A DNA stretch of 64,000 nucleotides, taken from the NCBI GenBank assembly GCA_014904985.1, contig MU128929.1, forward strand, positions 149,663 to 213,662, given 5' to 3'. Shown here piece by piece: positions 1 through 11,235 of this stretch (positions are counted from its first letter, which is position 1; each line of letters begins with the position of its first letter). Below the pieces are notes generated by a model. The model worked only from the letters and a program-made list of their open reading frames with translations, made no database searches and was not told where the DNA came from. The stretch comes from Hydnum rufescens UP504 (taxonomy: Eukaryota > Basidiomycota > Agaricomycetes > Cantharellales > Hydnaceae). The translations under genes were made by a program, and so were the position numbers.

Positions 1-294
1 CTAGCGCCCGTAAGCCCCCACGTGACTTTACAGAATTCGCAGGCACCGGTAGCCCCATTCCGCTTGTGACATGTGACCAGTTGCTAGGTCACACCGCCCT
101 CCCCCCGTAGAGTGGCCTGGATGGGTGTGACCTGTGACCTCCACCCCTCTAAGCCTCGCTCCAGAGGCCTTGTGACCTGTGACTGGGGCTTACAGTCGTA
201 ACACTACAGTAGACGAAGCCAGCAAGCCAGTACCCCCAATAGGGGAAGCAGGGTCATTTGGTGCCAATATCCACAGCAACACATTCGTACAAAT
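1..294. repeat. Intergenic start with GTGAC-type short repeats
   Basis: No coding region is recognisable. Between about 63 and 185 the motif TGTGACCTGTGAC and close variants occur at least three times (about 64-76, 127-140 and 170-182) on a locally GC-rich background. This could be a short imperfect tandem or a cluster of binding sites; the sequence alone cannot decide. Confidence 0.4.
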
Positions 295-830
295 AGTCTT
301 CATGATAGAAAGACCGCGAGCCGCCCTGTGATACGAATCAACGTCGCTATCGCCTGTATGCAGAGTGCTACATTGGTTCTCATACATCAGGAAAACTGAC
401 ATGTGCTCTGGAGGCTCCAGAACGGCCTATGTGGTCCAGTTAAAACTGGTGCATGGGATTTGGCTAATTTTTTGCATGGTGATGATATATACTATGTAGA
501 ATATCTTCAGGACTGCGAGTCTTCTATTCTCTTACGCAGCTTGACATGCATTTTCATGAAATTTATAATTTGATCTTGATGTCATGTAGCTGTGAAGAAT
601 ATAGAATGCTCCAGCTTGATTTTTCTTACTATAACAGTATATATCTATGACTGTGCAAAAAATTAGCCAAATCCATGCACCAGTTTTCACTGGACCACAT
701 AGGCCGTTCTGGAGCCTCCAGAGCACATGTCAGTTTTCCTGATGTATGAGAACCAATGTACACTCTGCATACAGCGATAGCGACGTGATTCGTATCCGGC
801 GCTCTTTCTATCATGGAAGACGCGATGGAG
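295..830. repeat. Foldback (long inverted repeat) element, MITE-like
   Basis: The segment at about 295-480 reappears in reverse complement at about 645-830 with high identity. The shared stretch includes CATGATAGAAAGA at the outer ends and GGAGGCTCCAGAACGGCC and TTTGGCTAATTTTTTGCA further in. The two ~180 bp arms flank a ~165 bp AT-rich centre, so the single strand would form a long hairpin. No transposase is encoded. The outer ends are near-identical for only ~15 nt before diverging, and no clear target-site duplication was found. The best description is a non-autonomous foldback or MITE-type element. Confidence 0.75.
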
Positions 831-2535
831 CATGTGCCCATGGAGCATCAAGCGTCAAATTCTTTTTTCACTATATGATCTCCATACTGTAAACTTTCAT
901 TTATTGCCAATTTCTGCAACCTGTTCGATATGAAGGCGGTGCGAACTAGTATTAATTTGTAGGCTAATTTATGCTCAGCACTGGTGATCTTCTTCGTTGA
1001 GTTTTGTCGAGAATGCGGAGCGCGTGATGGACATTCAGATGAAGGTCGGCGGCTACTCGAGCGCACATTTCGGAATAGATGCTATCACGTATGGACGGGA
1101 GAAGGAGACGGCCAAAGCTCCAACATAGTTGAAAAGCAGCAGTATTTCTTCTGGTTCAGGCACCGACTGAAGCGGCTAGAAGTGCTAGTGATTGGGGGGG
1201 GGGGGCATCAATGTCGTCTTCCTTATCAGATCAATATCGAATCCCTCCCACGCAACATTGGGGGTTAATTCTTGATCCCCTATGGTTGTAATTGGTCGTG
1301 TACTGTATAATTGATTCATTATGTGGCCAAATAGGATCAGCTCTTGGCGCCGGCTGGGCCAGCGAGCCGTCATACTCTCAGGCCTCTCGACGCGATGCTG
1401 GGCGAAATTGTAACATCTGGCACTAGCCGAGTGGCCACACACGATTTTGTTCGCTTCCAGGATGAAACCGTATCTATCACCAAATTGTACTCGCCAAGGT
1501 CCCCTAATAAATCTCCTGATCTACAAATGACCCCGCCCCCGAACTTGAAATACCTTGAAATACTTTGGTGAAGCGCCGACTCCACGGTTTTGGTGATCCT
1601 CCCAGTACTACTGTACGGTGGGAAATGAGAGCTCTCGGCTCAGTGCCGGTTACTCCCATAATCGCCAAGCTCCCTCTACTTGTAATTCATGCAGCGTAGT
1701 TGGAAGATTACTAAGTAATACACTTTTGTGGCCTTGCTACCATTTGAGGGTTTCAAAAGCCTGGAACAGGGCCCCATGTGGCGATGTCTTCGCTTCCCGC
1801 TTGCTTGGGACTCCCACCCCAAATATCTTCATGTTGCAGCCCATCGAAACGGGAGAACACGCACCGCAACTCGGATGGGCGAATGGGCCCCGACTCCATC
1901 GTAGATTCTTCTGACGGTATCCAAAGCTTAATTGAATGGTTATCTTGTTTCGGGAAAGCTATTTTACAGTCATCTCGGGTCCTTCCCACGCCCATGATTC
2001 AGCGAAAGATAAAGTATTGCCATTCTTTCAGATCGGATCTTGGTAAAAAGCAAACACAGCTGGCCGTGGCCCGTGGGAAAATCCAGGGATCCCGGAGCCA
2101 AATTCCACCAGCCCCTTTCCGGCGATTGTGGCCCGCCACAGCCACACTCTAGGCGACCCGCCCTTCCATTGGTAGTTGGGTGTGCATTGGCGGTATCGCT
2201 CGCATATTGGGTTTGTTTTCCGTGGTTAATTGCCAAGGAAGGCTGTGGCTCATTCACCTGTCAGATCACTGTTTGAGACGCATGGAGTGGCGCGGGCGGG
2301 CCATCTCACCATCGGACCGGAACTTGAGACTCTGGTTGCTAGTGCTTCCAAAGATATTCCCAAGCATGACTGCCAGATGCTTTATTCTTTATGCGCATGG
2401 GCCACAGGCCGATCAATGTCGTTATGGAGGTATTAGGAAAGACATAAAAAAATCAAATCAAGAACTCATCCTATAAAAAAAGCATGAAGGAGGGGGAAGA
2501 GCGCATCAAATTGACAAGGGAGGAGCCCTATCAAC
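831..2535. other. Intergenic, no gene recognised
   Basis: Short open frames occur on both strands, but none resembles a known family or joins across plausible introns. A 13-nt G run lies near 1194. The right end is the 3' flank of the minus-strand MFS gene that stops at 2536. Confidence 0.4.
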
Positions 2536-4531
2536 TTAGTGCGCGCCAACCGCCGAGCCCTCCTTTTCAGGAACCTCTGTGCCAACACCGGTAACACTCG
2601 AAGCAGAACTGGATACCGCACCGCCCTTCTCTTCATCTGCCGCACCAGCCTTAGGGATTCGGTAGAAGATGAGGAGTGCTATTGCCTCCACAAGCAAGAA
2701 CGCCAGGATGAACCAGAATCCATCGGCGATGCCCTTGTACCCCGGTTCACGTCCCTTCGCGATCTGCTTGGCGTTTTCTGAAGACGCGATGGAAGCGATA
2801 ATCGCAATGCCCAGCGCGATAGAACCCTGCAAAGCGCAGTTGAACACCGCACCGACGATACCGGCGATCTCAGGTGGTGTGCTGGCGCAGAATGAATAAG
2901 TATAAGATTTGGAGGACGAGGCAGATGCACAGAAAAAAAATTAGCTCACTTCATGAAGATTGCGATGTTAGCATTGGTGTAGAGGACCATGTTTCCGATC
3001 GTTCCAATAGTGAATGCAGGGAAGACGTATGACCAATATCTGAAGGGCCGCACGGCAATCATCAGATCGCATGTTAAGATTGTTAATGAAGAATCCTCAC
3101 CTCTCTTTCGAATTCGCGAAGGGGAGCAGAAAGGTAGCGATGATGTCTAGCGTAAGACCGCCAAGGATACTCCACTTCGGATTCACGTACTCCACCAATT
3201 TAGAGCTAACACCTGCAACGAGCGCCGAGAAGGTGCCCGTGGGGAGGATGTGGACCGAGGTGATGACTGGGCTCCAGTGATACGAGGATTCGAAGAGCGG
3301 CATGAACGAGTAGAACACTGTACGAGGTTTCAGTGGCCATGAAGAATTAGCACCCAGGAGCATGGTAATAGCTGAGGACAGCATACGTACAGGCGAGCCA
3401 CCAGAAGAATGGAATAAGACCCAGAGCCGCGAGGATCGGTACATTAGGGTAGAACCACACCCGCGGGGGGAGAGCGGCCATGTGCGGATCAAGCCAAGCT
3501 TCGTAGACGAAAAATGCGGCACCCATGAGGATGGAGATGATAAGGGGGGCGATGACCTTGGGCTTTCCCCAGCCGGTGGCGGACCCAGACGTCACAGCGA
3601 AGATGAACAGGATAATCGCCCCTGCAGTCCCCGGATTCAGGTGAGAACAGGCCCCACTCCTCAGGACCGTACAGGAGATCAACATACCAGTGATCAAGGA
3701 GACACCCCCAAGATCAAGTCGCTTGAATGAAGGCTTATTGGGGCGCGGGGCTCCAGGTGGAACGAGAGGGATAGTGACAAGAGCAATTGGGACGCCCATG
3801 CAGGTAGTAGCCCAGAAGATCCATCGCCACGATGCCCACTGCACGCAGAAGCCACCAATAATAATACCGAAGACTTTATGTTTTTCGTGGCAGTGAGTGA
3901 ATAGCTTAACACTAAAGGGGACTAGGACTGCTACCGTTCCCAATTGCACTTGAACCACCGAAGAATGCAATACCCCGATTTTGTTCCACCGGGTCAGGGA
4001 ACCACTCGATGATAAGACTAAGTCCAGACGGGACAGTCATAGCCGCGCCAATTCCCGACATCGCTCGAAGCACGAAGAGGGCAATCTTGTTGTGGCAGAA
4101 CCCACATCCAAGGGAGAAGATACCCACAAGAGCAGACCCAACGAGGAAGCACCATTCTGCGCATTCACGGGTTAACTATTTCGGTCCAATAAGGAGCACT
4201 AGACGATCTACATACTGGAGCCGTAGATATCGGCGACACGTCCAGAGATGAGAAGAAATGCTGCGAAGGTGGCCGAATATGCAGCAAAAATCCACGTAGA
4301 TTCATTCGTAGCCAGGTGCAACGAGGTGTTCATCTGGTTGATTGCAGGAAACAGTGCGGACGCGATGAACGCGTCCATGAACTCAGCAAAGCAGAAGATG
4401 GCCAACATGAAGTTCTTGCGAGTCGACCCCAGTACTGGGCGCACATAAGCGTTCTGCAGCTCAGACATGCTGGCAAGGCGGGCGAGCGGTGCTAGTGAAC
4501 CACGTCTAGCATTGAGCTTTATACGTGGCAT
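2536..4531 (-). CDS. MFS transporter, DHA2 (14-TM) drug/toxin exporter type
   Basis: This is a multi-exon proton-coupled exporter of the plasma membrane; the substrate is unknown. The predicted protein has an N-terminal helix around FCFAEFMDAF, the A-motif-like segment SGRVADIYG, the segment RAMSGIGAAMTVPSG, and a late block TPPEIAGIVGAVFN followed by two C-terminal helices and an acidic tail. Exons join in frame through short introns at about 4227-4165, 3925-3865, 3680-3626 and 3393-3319, then near 3105 and 2950. The 3393 intron (donor GTACGT) joins a WWLA segment to FYSFMPLF. No internal stop was found along this path. The start is the first in-frame ATG; a second ATG about 20 codons in (MSELQNAY) is also possible. 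A C-terminal fragment of a close paralogue lies at 16.9-17.3 kb. Membership of DHA2 is judged from motif order and helix number, not from a search. Confidence 0.8.
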
Positions 4532-6750
4532 GTCTGTCTGCCTTAGTAAGGCTTATAGAAACGAAGAAGGGTGAGAACATTTGTAATGCAAGGACGCCCA
4601 CACACGCTGAATCAGATAACCGACAGGGGCGGAATCCGTGGATCAAACCTACAATACAGTCACAGTGTACCGCCACGTTCCGATTCGCAGTTGCTACGAA
4701 AAAAAAAACTGGGGCTGTGGGATGGCGCAAGCCGACATTTGGACAGGCTGGTCTGCACTTGACTCCCAAACACGATATGGCGGAACGCCCAACACCGGAT
4801 CTTGTCCATCTGCTCCCGGTACTGAGTGTTTGTAGCTACCAGCCCTGTATCAAATGTGATCGGGAGAGTACATTCGATTCATTTGGTTACGTATCGTATG
4901 GCAAAGAGGCAATTGAAATATTGGCCACCCTAACCTTACTAACCCTGATCTCAAGGCTTCGGCGCCGCCATTTGCCTAGGCGCTAGAATGTCCGGCCGCA
5001 CCAGAAAGACTGGAGCTGGCCCGCCTTGTTCGTTGAGGCTGCTCTTGCACACGTGGGAAAGGCCCACATACTCATAAAAACATCACGTGACCGCCCCAGC
5101 CTCCAATAAATTCTTTTTAACGTGGGAATAGATCGATCGTGAGTTGCTTTTGTCTGACTTCTTCCTCATTCCACGATGAAATAACGGGGCTCGTCAGCGG
5201 GAGGCTGAGACCTTCGTTGAATGTGGCACCCGCTATTCCCGCGAGAGAGAATAGTGCACCTTCAGATGATAATCAGCTTCGAAGGTATTTTAAATGATCC
5301 CTCAATATCTGAATAGTCCGTATGAAGAGGATTGGGCCTCCCAATCTTCCGACCTCCGATCTCACTGTATTGTGGCTTGACCTGCTCCCGAGCCCCCCAT
5401 CTCAAATCACCTGTTCACCGAGGATGGGCCAGGACCCATCGTCGCACCGTATCGCAGGTTACTTGCAGCACCACTTCTAATAATATGTGAGGATGTGAAG
5501 GATGATACATTCCCTATTGACAGCAGGCGCTCGTCGTTGCGATTGTGGGAGGCGTCAAGCCACAATACAGTTGGATCGGAACTACCCGAATATTAATTGG
5601 TGGCTGTGAGAGGCAGACAACCGCGCGCTGTTTGCGAGGCCGTGTAAATGGAAATTGTGGCGATGAGTGTGACCGCCGAGCTCAACCATTTTGGGGTTAA
5701 TGCAATTGGCAAATTTGCTCTTCATGAGGGTAGGGAAAAAGTGCCGTCAGACGAAATCGCCTAAACGGCGCGAAAGGGAACTTTCAATTAGGAGAAGTTA
5801 CCTATATCAGGGGAAGGCCGCACGGGAGGCACGGACACCACATGCACATTAGGGGGAATGTGGACTTTGAAGAGGAAGAATGCGGCATCAGTTCGGGCGA
5901 GATAACGATGGCATTCCCCTGCAGCGGCTCATGGGACGACTTGATATCACGGAGCATGCGAATAGTGTAACACCAATTGAATGCTAGGAAATTACACCGC
6001 AGCGGGGCGGGATGCGTCGGCGTACTGTTAAGAGGTCAAAGCAACGTTAATAATCAAGGGTAGAGTTGGGGCCACGAACGGGAGAATGCATGCCCGTCAT
6101 TTAGTTCAGAATCCCAAGGGCGGAGAAAGGATTTTTAACTACTAGGCGGACTGTGCGGCACTGCTTGCTGCAAAAAAAATTGAATGATATAATTCTCGGA
6201 AACTTCCGGGAATGTCCGAAGTTCCTTTTTTCAGTACACTCGGAATTCCAACATAGAAGTTGATGACAATGTTATACAATTGACCTATCGAGAGATTTGG
6301 TGGCTCGCACGGACCAAATGCGTGCGGCCGTAAAGGAGACGCGATGCGGAATGAGCCGCTCAGTCCATCACGTGCGGTTCGGATACATCCGGTTGCGGAA
6401 GGATTGACATACGACCCAGTGCCCCGTCTAATCTCCTTCATTTTTCTCCACTCTCTCATTGTTCTCCCCCTCAATCCCTCACAATGATGCTTCCTCTGGA
6501 AAAAGCAAATGCATCTGATCATATTAATCCAGAACTTATTACACTGTTCCTGAGAATCATTGGTGCTCCTACTAGACGCCTGTTCTGTGGAGATATGTAT
6601 GTGCCGATTCCGCCACCATCCGAACAGACAAGCCTATGCAAGCCCATGAACATCTTTTCCTGCAGATTCAGATTTCACTTGCGATACATCGCAGCCTCCG
6701 TTGCTAAAACTACTCCATCCTTAAACCATTGCGATACTGGCCTCTGAGCC
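4532..6750. other. Intergenic, no gene recognised
   Basis: This is the 5' flank of the MFS exporter. Two CACGTG E-box-like hexamers occur at about 5050 and 5084. Open frames at 6142-6522 (minus) and 6484-6747 (plus) have no recognisable domain and could be remnants belonging to the recombinase relic downstream. Confidence 0.4.
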
Positions 6751-7535
6751 ATGTGGTCACACAACACCAAAGTGAGTTTGGCTTATCTGTTCTGGACTGG
6801 GTCCTTTGAGTGCAGTGATAATCACATCTCCAAACCCCTCAGACTCCCTGCGGATGAGCAGACATTTCGTCTGTTCGTTACATCCAAAATCGCGAAGGTT
6901 GGAAATTCCCAAATTGGTGCGATCCTTTCTGATATTTGTGCCTGGTGCATCGCTGAAGAACACTTATGGACACTCGGTGATGGTCCACTACAGTCAGTTT
7001 CAAAAAAACCATCGTCTCCAAAGCCCCCGCCCCTCCACCTCCACATATGGCACCTTGTCCCCCACCCTGGCCGTCTTGCCACCTTGGAAGCTCTTCATCA
7101 CTGCTTGAACCCCTCTTTCCCTCCAATACTGCTATCTTCGCTACCGCAGGATGTGCTTGCTGGGGGGTATGTCGCTGAGGCGAACTTGTTCTACCGTACG
7201 GGCTACCGACGCTGAACTTGATCACCGTGCTCACTGAACTTGTGATTGATCCTTCTCCTTGACCACCCAACCACCGCCGTGGAACCTGCAGGGAGTGTCT
7301 GCATGTTCGCGACATTGCTCATTGCATGCGTATGCATCTACACTACCGCACAATGCTCCATTATTCGCTTACATTGATGCGACCCACCAGTAGGACGCAG
7401 CCTACAACTCGAAGACCTTGATCTCCACGCGTTGGGTGATCTGGCAGCTTGTGGATGATGTGGCAGGGTCTGGAAAAATTTGATGCATTCGAAAAATATA
7501 TCGAAGTTCTCATATTTTAATTGACTCGTCTGGCT
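6751..7535 (+). pseudogene. Degenerate tyrosine recombinase (DNA breaking-rejoining enzyme) relic
   Basis: Intact enzymes of this superfamily in basidiomycetes carry a segment like AxxAFWGLCRLGELL holding the first catalytic Arg, and end with QGRWxSxAFxxYWRxIExIL. Here the plus strand shows ATAGCACWGVCR, an in-frame TGA, then GELVLP at about 7130-7195. Near 7440-7510, after a frame change, it shows LAACG followed by QGLEKFDAFEKYIEVLIF. The upstream part (6.83-7.1 kb) contains LSDICAWCIAEEHLWTLGDG, matching the core-binding region that precedes the catalytic domain. Several stops and frame changes make it non-functional, and the Trp/Arg of the terminal motif is altered. It may derive from a Crypton-like element or a captured recombinase; no flanking element ends were seen. 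The identification rests on motif memory. Confidence 0.65.
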
Positions 7536-8056
7536 ACCAGAAATGGAGAACTTCCACTCCCCACCTCACCCGTGTTGCTCGCACCTAGGCAATAGTCCTG
7601 CCCCTTAATCTTCACAAGACTACGGCAGACCTACCGGGTGATGGGTCGTATAGCCTTGTCTGTCAGTTCATTGTGCGGTCCGAACTTGCCTTAGCAGTTC
7701 CCCAGCTGAACTGTTAGCCCCTTTCTTGCCATTGTTCACGTGTTCTCAGTGATCCACCGCATCGGCAACTTCCACCCGTGATCGACCATGAATTTACTCC
7801 AATTCCCCATCGGGAATTCCAACCTATTTGAGTACGTTTATCTGGCCTAGGCGTGGTGTCGGATTCCAAGCGGATATCTTATTACTTCTGTGGGATATGT
7901 CGTAAGTCTGCGAAGCAAGTAGTCCTCCTTCGGTCCACTACGCGGTGATGAAAATAATCGCAGTCCGTGGAATAATGAAGCCCTGTGAATCTGTTTATTG
8001 GGCCCCCTGGCCTTCGCCAACTTTTCTTTTGGCAGCCTATCTACCTCCCGGTCGCT

Positions 8057-10640
8057 ATGAGCAAGGCCCCCGATCTCGAAAATGCTGGGCGAAGCATTCC
8101 ACTAGTCCCTTTATCAGAGTCAAAACATGATAGTCTGATGTATGATTCGTATGCCTCCTCTCAGTCCAGTGTACGAACGCTCTATGTCGATGGTATCAAG
8201 GTCAACATTGGGTTGCACGTCCCTCCCCTTGCCGACGGGGAAGAAGAAAAGAGGTGGGGCTGATTAGATCTATTTAAGAGGAGGAAAGATATAGTCGACT
8301 GGGATGCTATTGCAACACGGCCGTCTGTCTATGATGATGATAATTTGGCATCCCATTATGCTCCTAGGTAAGCTTTGCCGTATGTCTTCGAGAAGGGAGG
8401 GCTAATTAGTGCATATGTTTGCGCCTCTCCCAAGGGCGGACTACGAGAATCTACATCGGGTTGATCCGTTGGCCCGATGGACCTTCCGCGAAGAGAAGAC
8501 CCTCGTCCGGAAAACCGACCTGCGCGTGATGCTGGTGCGTATCCTAGGCTATATGTCTCTTGCGTAGTACTCTCTCTGACGTCTTGTGTCTTCAAGTGGA
8601 TGCTAGGTGAGATTGGATGCTATTATTCCTCGTTTTAAGCTGATCTAACTATTTTTATAGTCATGTTCGAATGAGTCAGCTCTCCTTCCAACCTTGAATG
8701 TATACTCACTATTGCTTGCAGGTTCCTTGCGTTGGATTTGGATCGAGGGAATATAGTACAGGCCAATTCAACCAACTTCCTCAAAGATTTGAAGCTCACG
8801 ACGAATGATTTCAACATGGGAAATTCACTGGCGAGGGCTGGATTTCTTATCGCCGAGCTTCCCTCGCAGCTTATTTCCAAAAAGATCGGTCCGGATCGGT
8901 GTGTCCTAGTTTCCAGTCGGAGCATGCGCCACGCTAACATTCATTGTGCCATCAGATGGATTCCTATGCAGATGTAAGTGGAAACGCATGGATGGATTCT
9001 TCCACCGGTCGACCGTATTCTTCTAGGTGTTTATGGTCTATCGTGGCCGGCTCTCAATTCTGGTTGAGTGGGAGGAGCTCGTTTCTTGCAACACGCTTCC
9101 TCGTTGGGCTTTGCCAGGGTGGCTTTATCCCCGTAGGTTCAATTCTTCTTTCTTACACATAGCTCCCGCTTACAATGATCGTAATGCAAAGGATGTGATC
9201 TTGTACGTATCGTATTTTTATAAGAAGTCGGAACTGTCGATGAGGCTTGCTCTTTTTTTCACGTAACTTCCAGTGCCTCAGAGGAACATAGCCACCTATC
9301 AACTTGGTTTACTTCCACAGATGCAACTACTCTGTCAATATTTTTGCTGGCTTCCTTGCTATTGGTCTCCTTCAACTCAATCACGTGAGAGGTTATGCAG
9401 GGTGGCGCTGGCTGTTCCTTATCGAAGCACTCATCACATTTGTCGTCGGCTTCATTACCTTTTTCAACATGCCTTCGTGTCCAACTGCTTCCAAACCTGG
9501 TTCAGGCCCAAAGGATGGTACACGGATCGCGAAGAAATTATCATGACGAACCGCATTCTAAGGGATGATCCAGGAAGTGAGCAGTGTTTTCCTTCTCTTC
9601 ATTTCTCTCCCTTTAATATGGTTGTTTACTCGGAAAACGAAGAGGGCTTAATGCACAACCGCCAAGCAATTTCACTGAAGATGCTGTGGGAATCGATCTG
9701 TGACTTTGATCTATGGCCTCTTTATGGTGTTAGTCTATACATTATTCGCACAGGTGGGGAAGGAACTGAGCCGGTTACGTTATTGACAGGTTGCATTAGT
9801 GTTTTCATTACCCCTCGCCCCTGTTCAGGCGTATCTTACCCTCGCCTTCCGTGAATTGGGCTTCTCGACGGTAGCCACGAATTTGCTATCGATCCCGAAT
9901 TTGGTCTTAGCTATTTTGACCCTTATTGCTGTCGCTACTCTCTCCGAGGCAGTCAATGAACGCTCTTTCGTGGCGTGTCTCCAGAATCTGTGGCTCATGC
10001 CATGCCTCATTGCACTGTACCACCTGCCGCCCCATCGGCCATGGGCGTATTTCGCAGTGACTACGGTGCTGCTGGGCAGTCCGTGGGTGCAGGCAATTCT
10101 CGTATCGTGGGTGTCTATGAATTCCGGGAGCGTGCGCACGCGTACTGTTGGGTCTTCGCTCGTAGGTCCATCTCTTGATCCGTAGATCTAGACTCACCGG
10201 TAGCGCGATTGTCGGTCAGTATAACATGATGGTCCAGGTGTCCAGCATTATTGGCTCGTACATATATAGGAGAGATGACGCCCCTCTTTGTAAGAGCGCT
10301 TCCCTTGGCAACACAGCTTTACCTGCTGCTCATGTAAGAGCCTTTATCTCCCCAGATCGACGAGGAAACCGCGCACTTATTGGTATATGCGCCATGAATC
10401 TGATACTCTTCCCGCTCATTCAAGCTGTATTATGTACAACGCAATAAGTTCAAGAGATCACAGTGGGAGGCATTGTCACCCAAAGTCAGCTTTTTTTTTT
10501 CGTTTTTTGGCCTTGTGCCCTAATCGCGCCATCCTAATCATCCCTTCTGCCTTGTCAACATGGGTTAGGAGCAAGGTGATTACCTTGAAAGAACTAAGGA
10601 CAGTGGGAGCAAGCGTCTCGATTTCCAATTCTTCCACTAA
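8057..10640 (+). pseudogene. MFS allantoate/vitamin permease-type gene (ACS/Dal5-like), left arm, broken
   Basis: The gene matches the fungal anion:cation symporter (Dal5/allantoate permease-like) MFS subfamily. It begins MSKAPDLENAGRS, has [17 protein letters not shown], then [27 protein letters not shown] and WYTDREEIIMTNRILRDDP, and ends SKRLDFQFFH followed by a stop. Two lesions are clear by comparison with the inverted copy. A TGA near 8262 replaces a Trp codon just after EEKRWG. An AAA run near 9492, four A in the other arm, shifts the frame between the helix ending FFNMP and the conserved WFRPKGW block. The exon-2 segment EEKTLVRKTDLRVML is intact here while it is shifted in the other arm. 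The gene is not expected to give a full-length transporter. Confidence 0.8.
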
Positions 10641-11235
10641 GGGTATGCGGCTCTCCAATTGACCTAGTTATGTCTGTATCGTAAGTGGTGGATGTGTTTT
10701 CCAGTTTTCCGGGCCTTCCCTCTGTTGGATCTCCGTTGGTCTCATATACCCAGATGTTCTGATGATTTTCTGTGAACTGTAACAATAGCAGGGGGTGTAT
10801 CTCTTTATGTATTGCGATCTTTTGGTGAAAAGTGCCTTGCGAACACCTAGCCTGGGCCCAAACAAACTCGTGGTTGAGGTCCATAAATCCCTACTGGACA
10901 CGGTTCGGGCAGTATAAAGAATGCTGGAACTTATACTTATCGTTAAATATCCCGGCGCGAAACACTGAAATTTCGCACCACAGGGAACGCATGCTACGAA
11001 ACAGAGCATGAAAGTTAGCAATTTGTCAATTTGTTCGTACCCAGACTAGGTGTTTTACAAGGCCATTTGGCCACTTTTACCCAAAGATCGTATTCCAATA
11101 AAGAAATATAGGAAATCATCAGAGCGCCTGGGTACAAGACTAATAGAGATCTAGTACGGAGCCAGGTTCCGCACAATTGGGAAACGTCTACTACCTACAA
11201 ACCTACAATACAGACATGATTGGGTCTGGACACCC
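10641..11235. other. Unique spacer at the palindrome centre
   Basis: This stretch lies between the two convergent stop codons of the inverted MFS copies. It has no arm-to-arm homology and no recognisable gene; a minus-strand open frame at 10668-11021 shows no domain. The spacer is what makes the palindrome clonable and assembly-tolerant. Confidence 0.5.

Noticed and set aside
4921..4960. CCCTAA-like bases as a telomeric repeat
   Set aside because: Only single CCTAAC units occur, not a tandem array.
10668..11021. Frame in the palindrome spacer as a candidate novel gene
   Set aside because: No start context, domain or intron support; composition is not coding-like.
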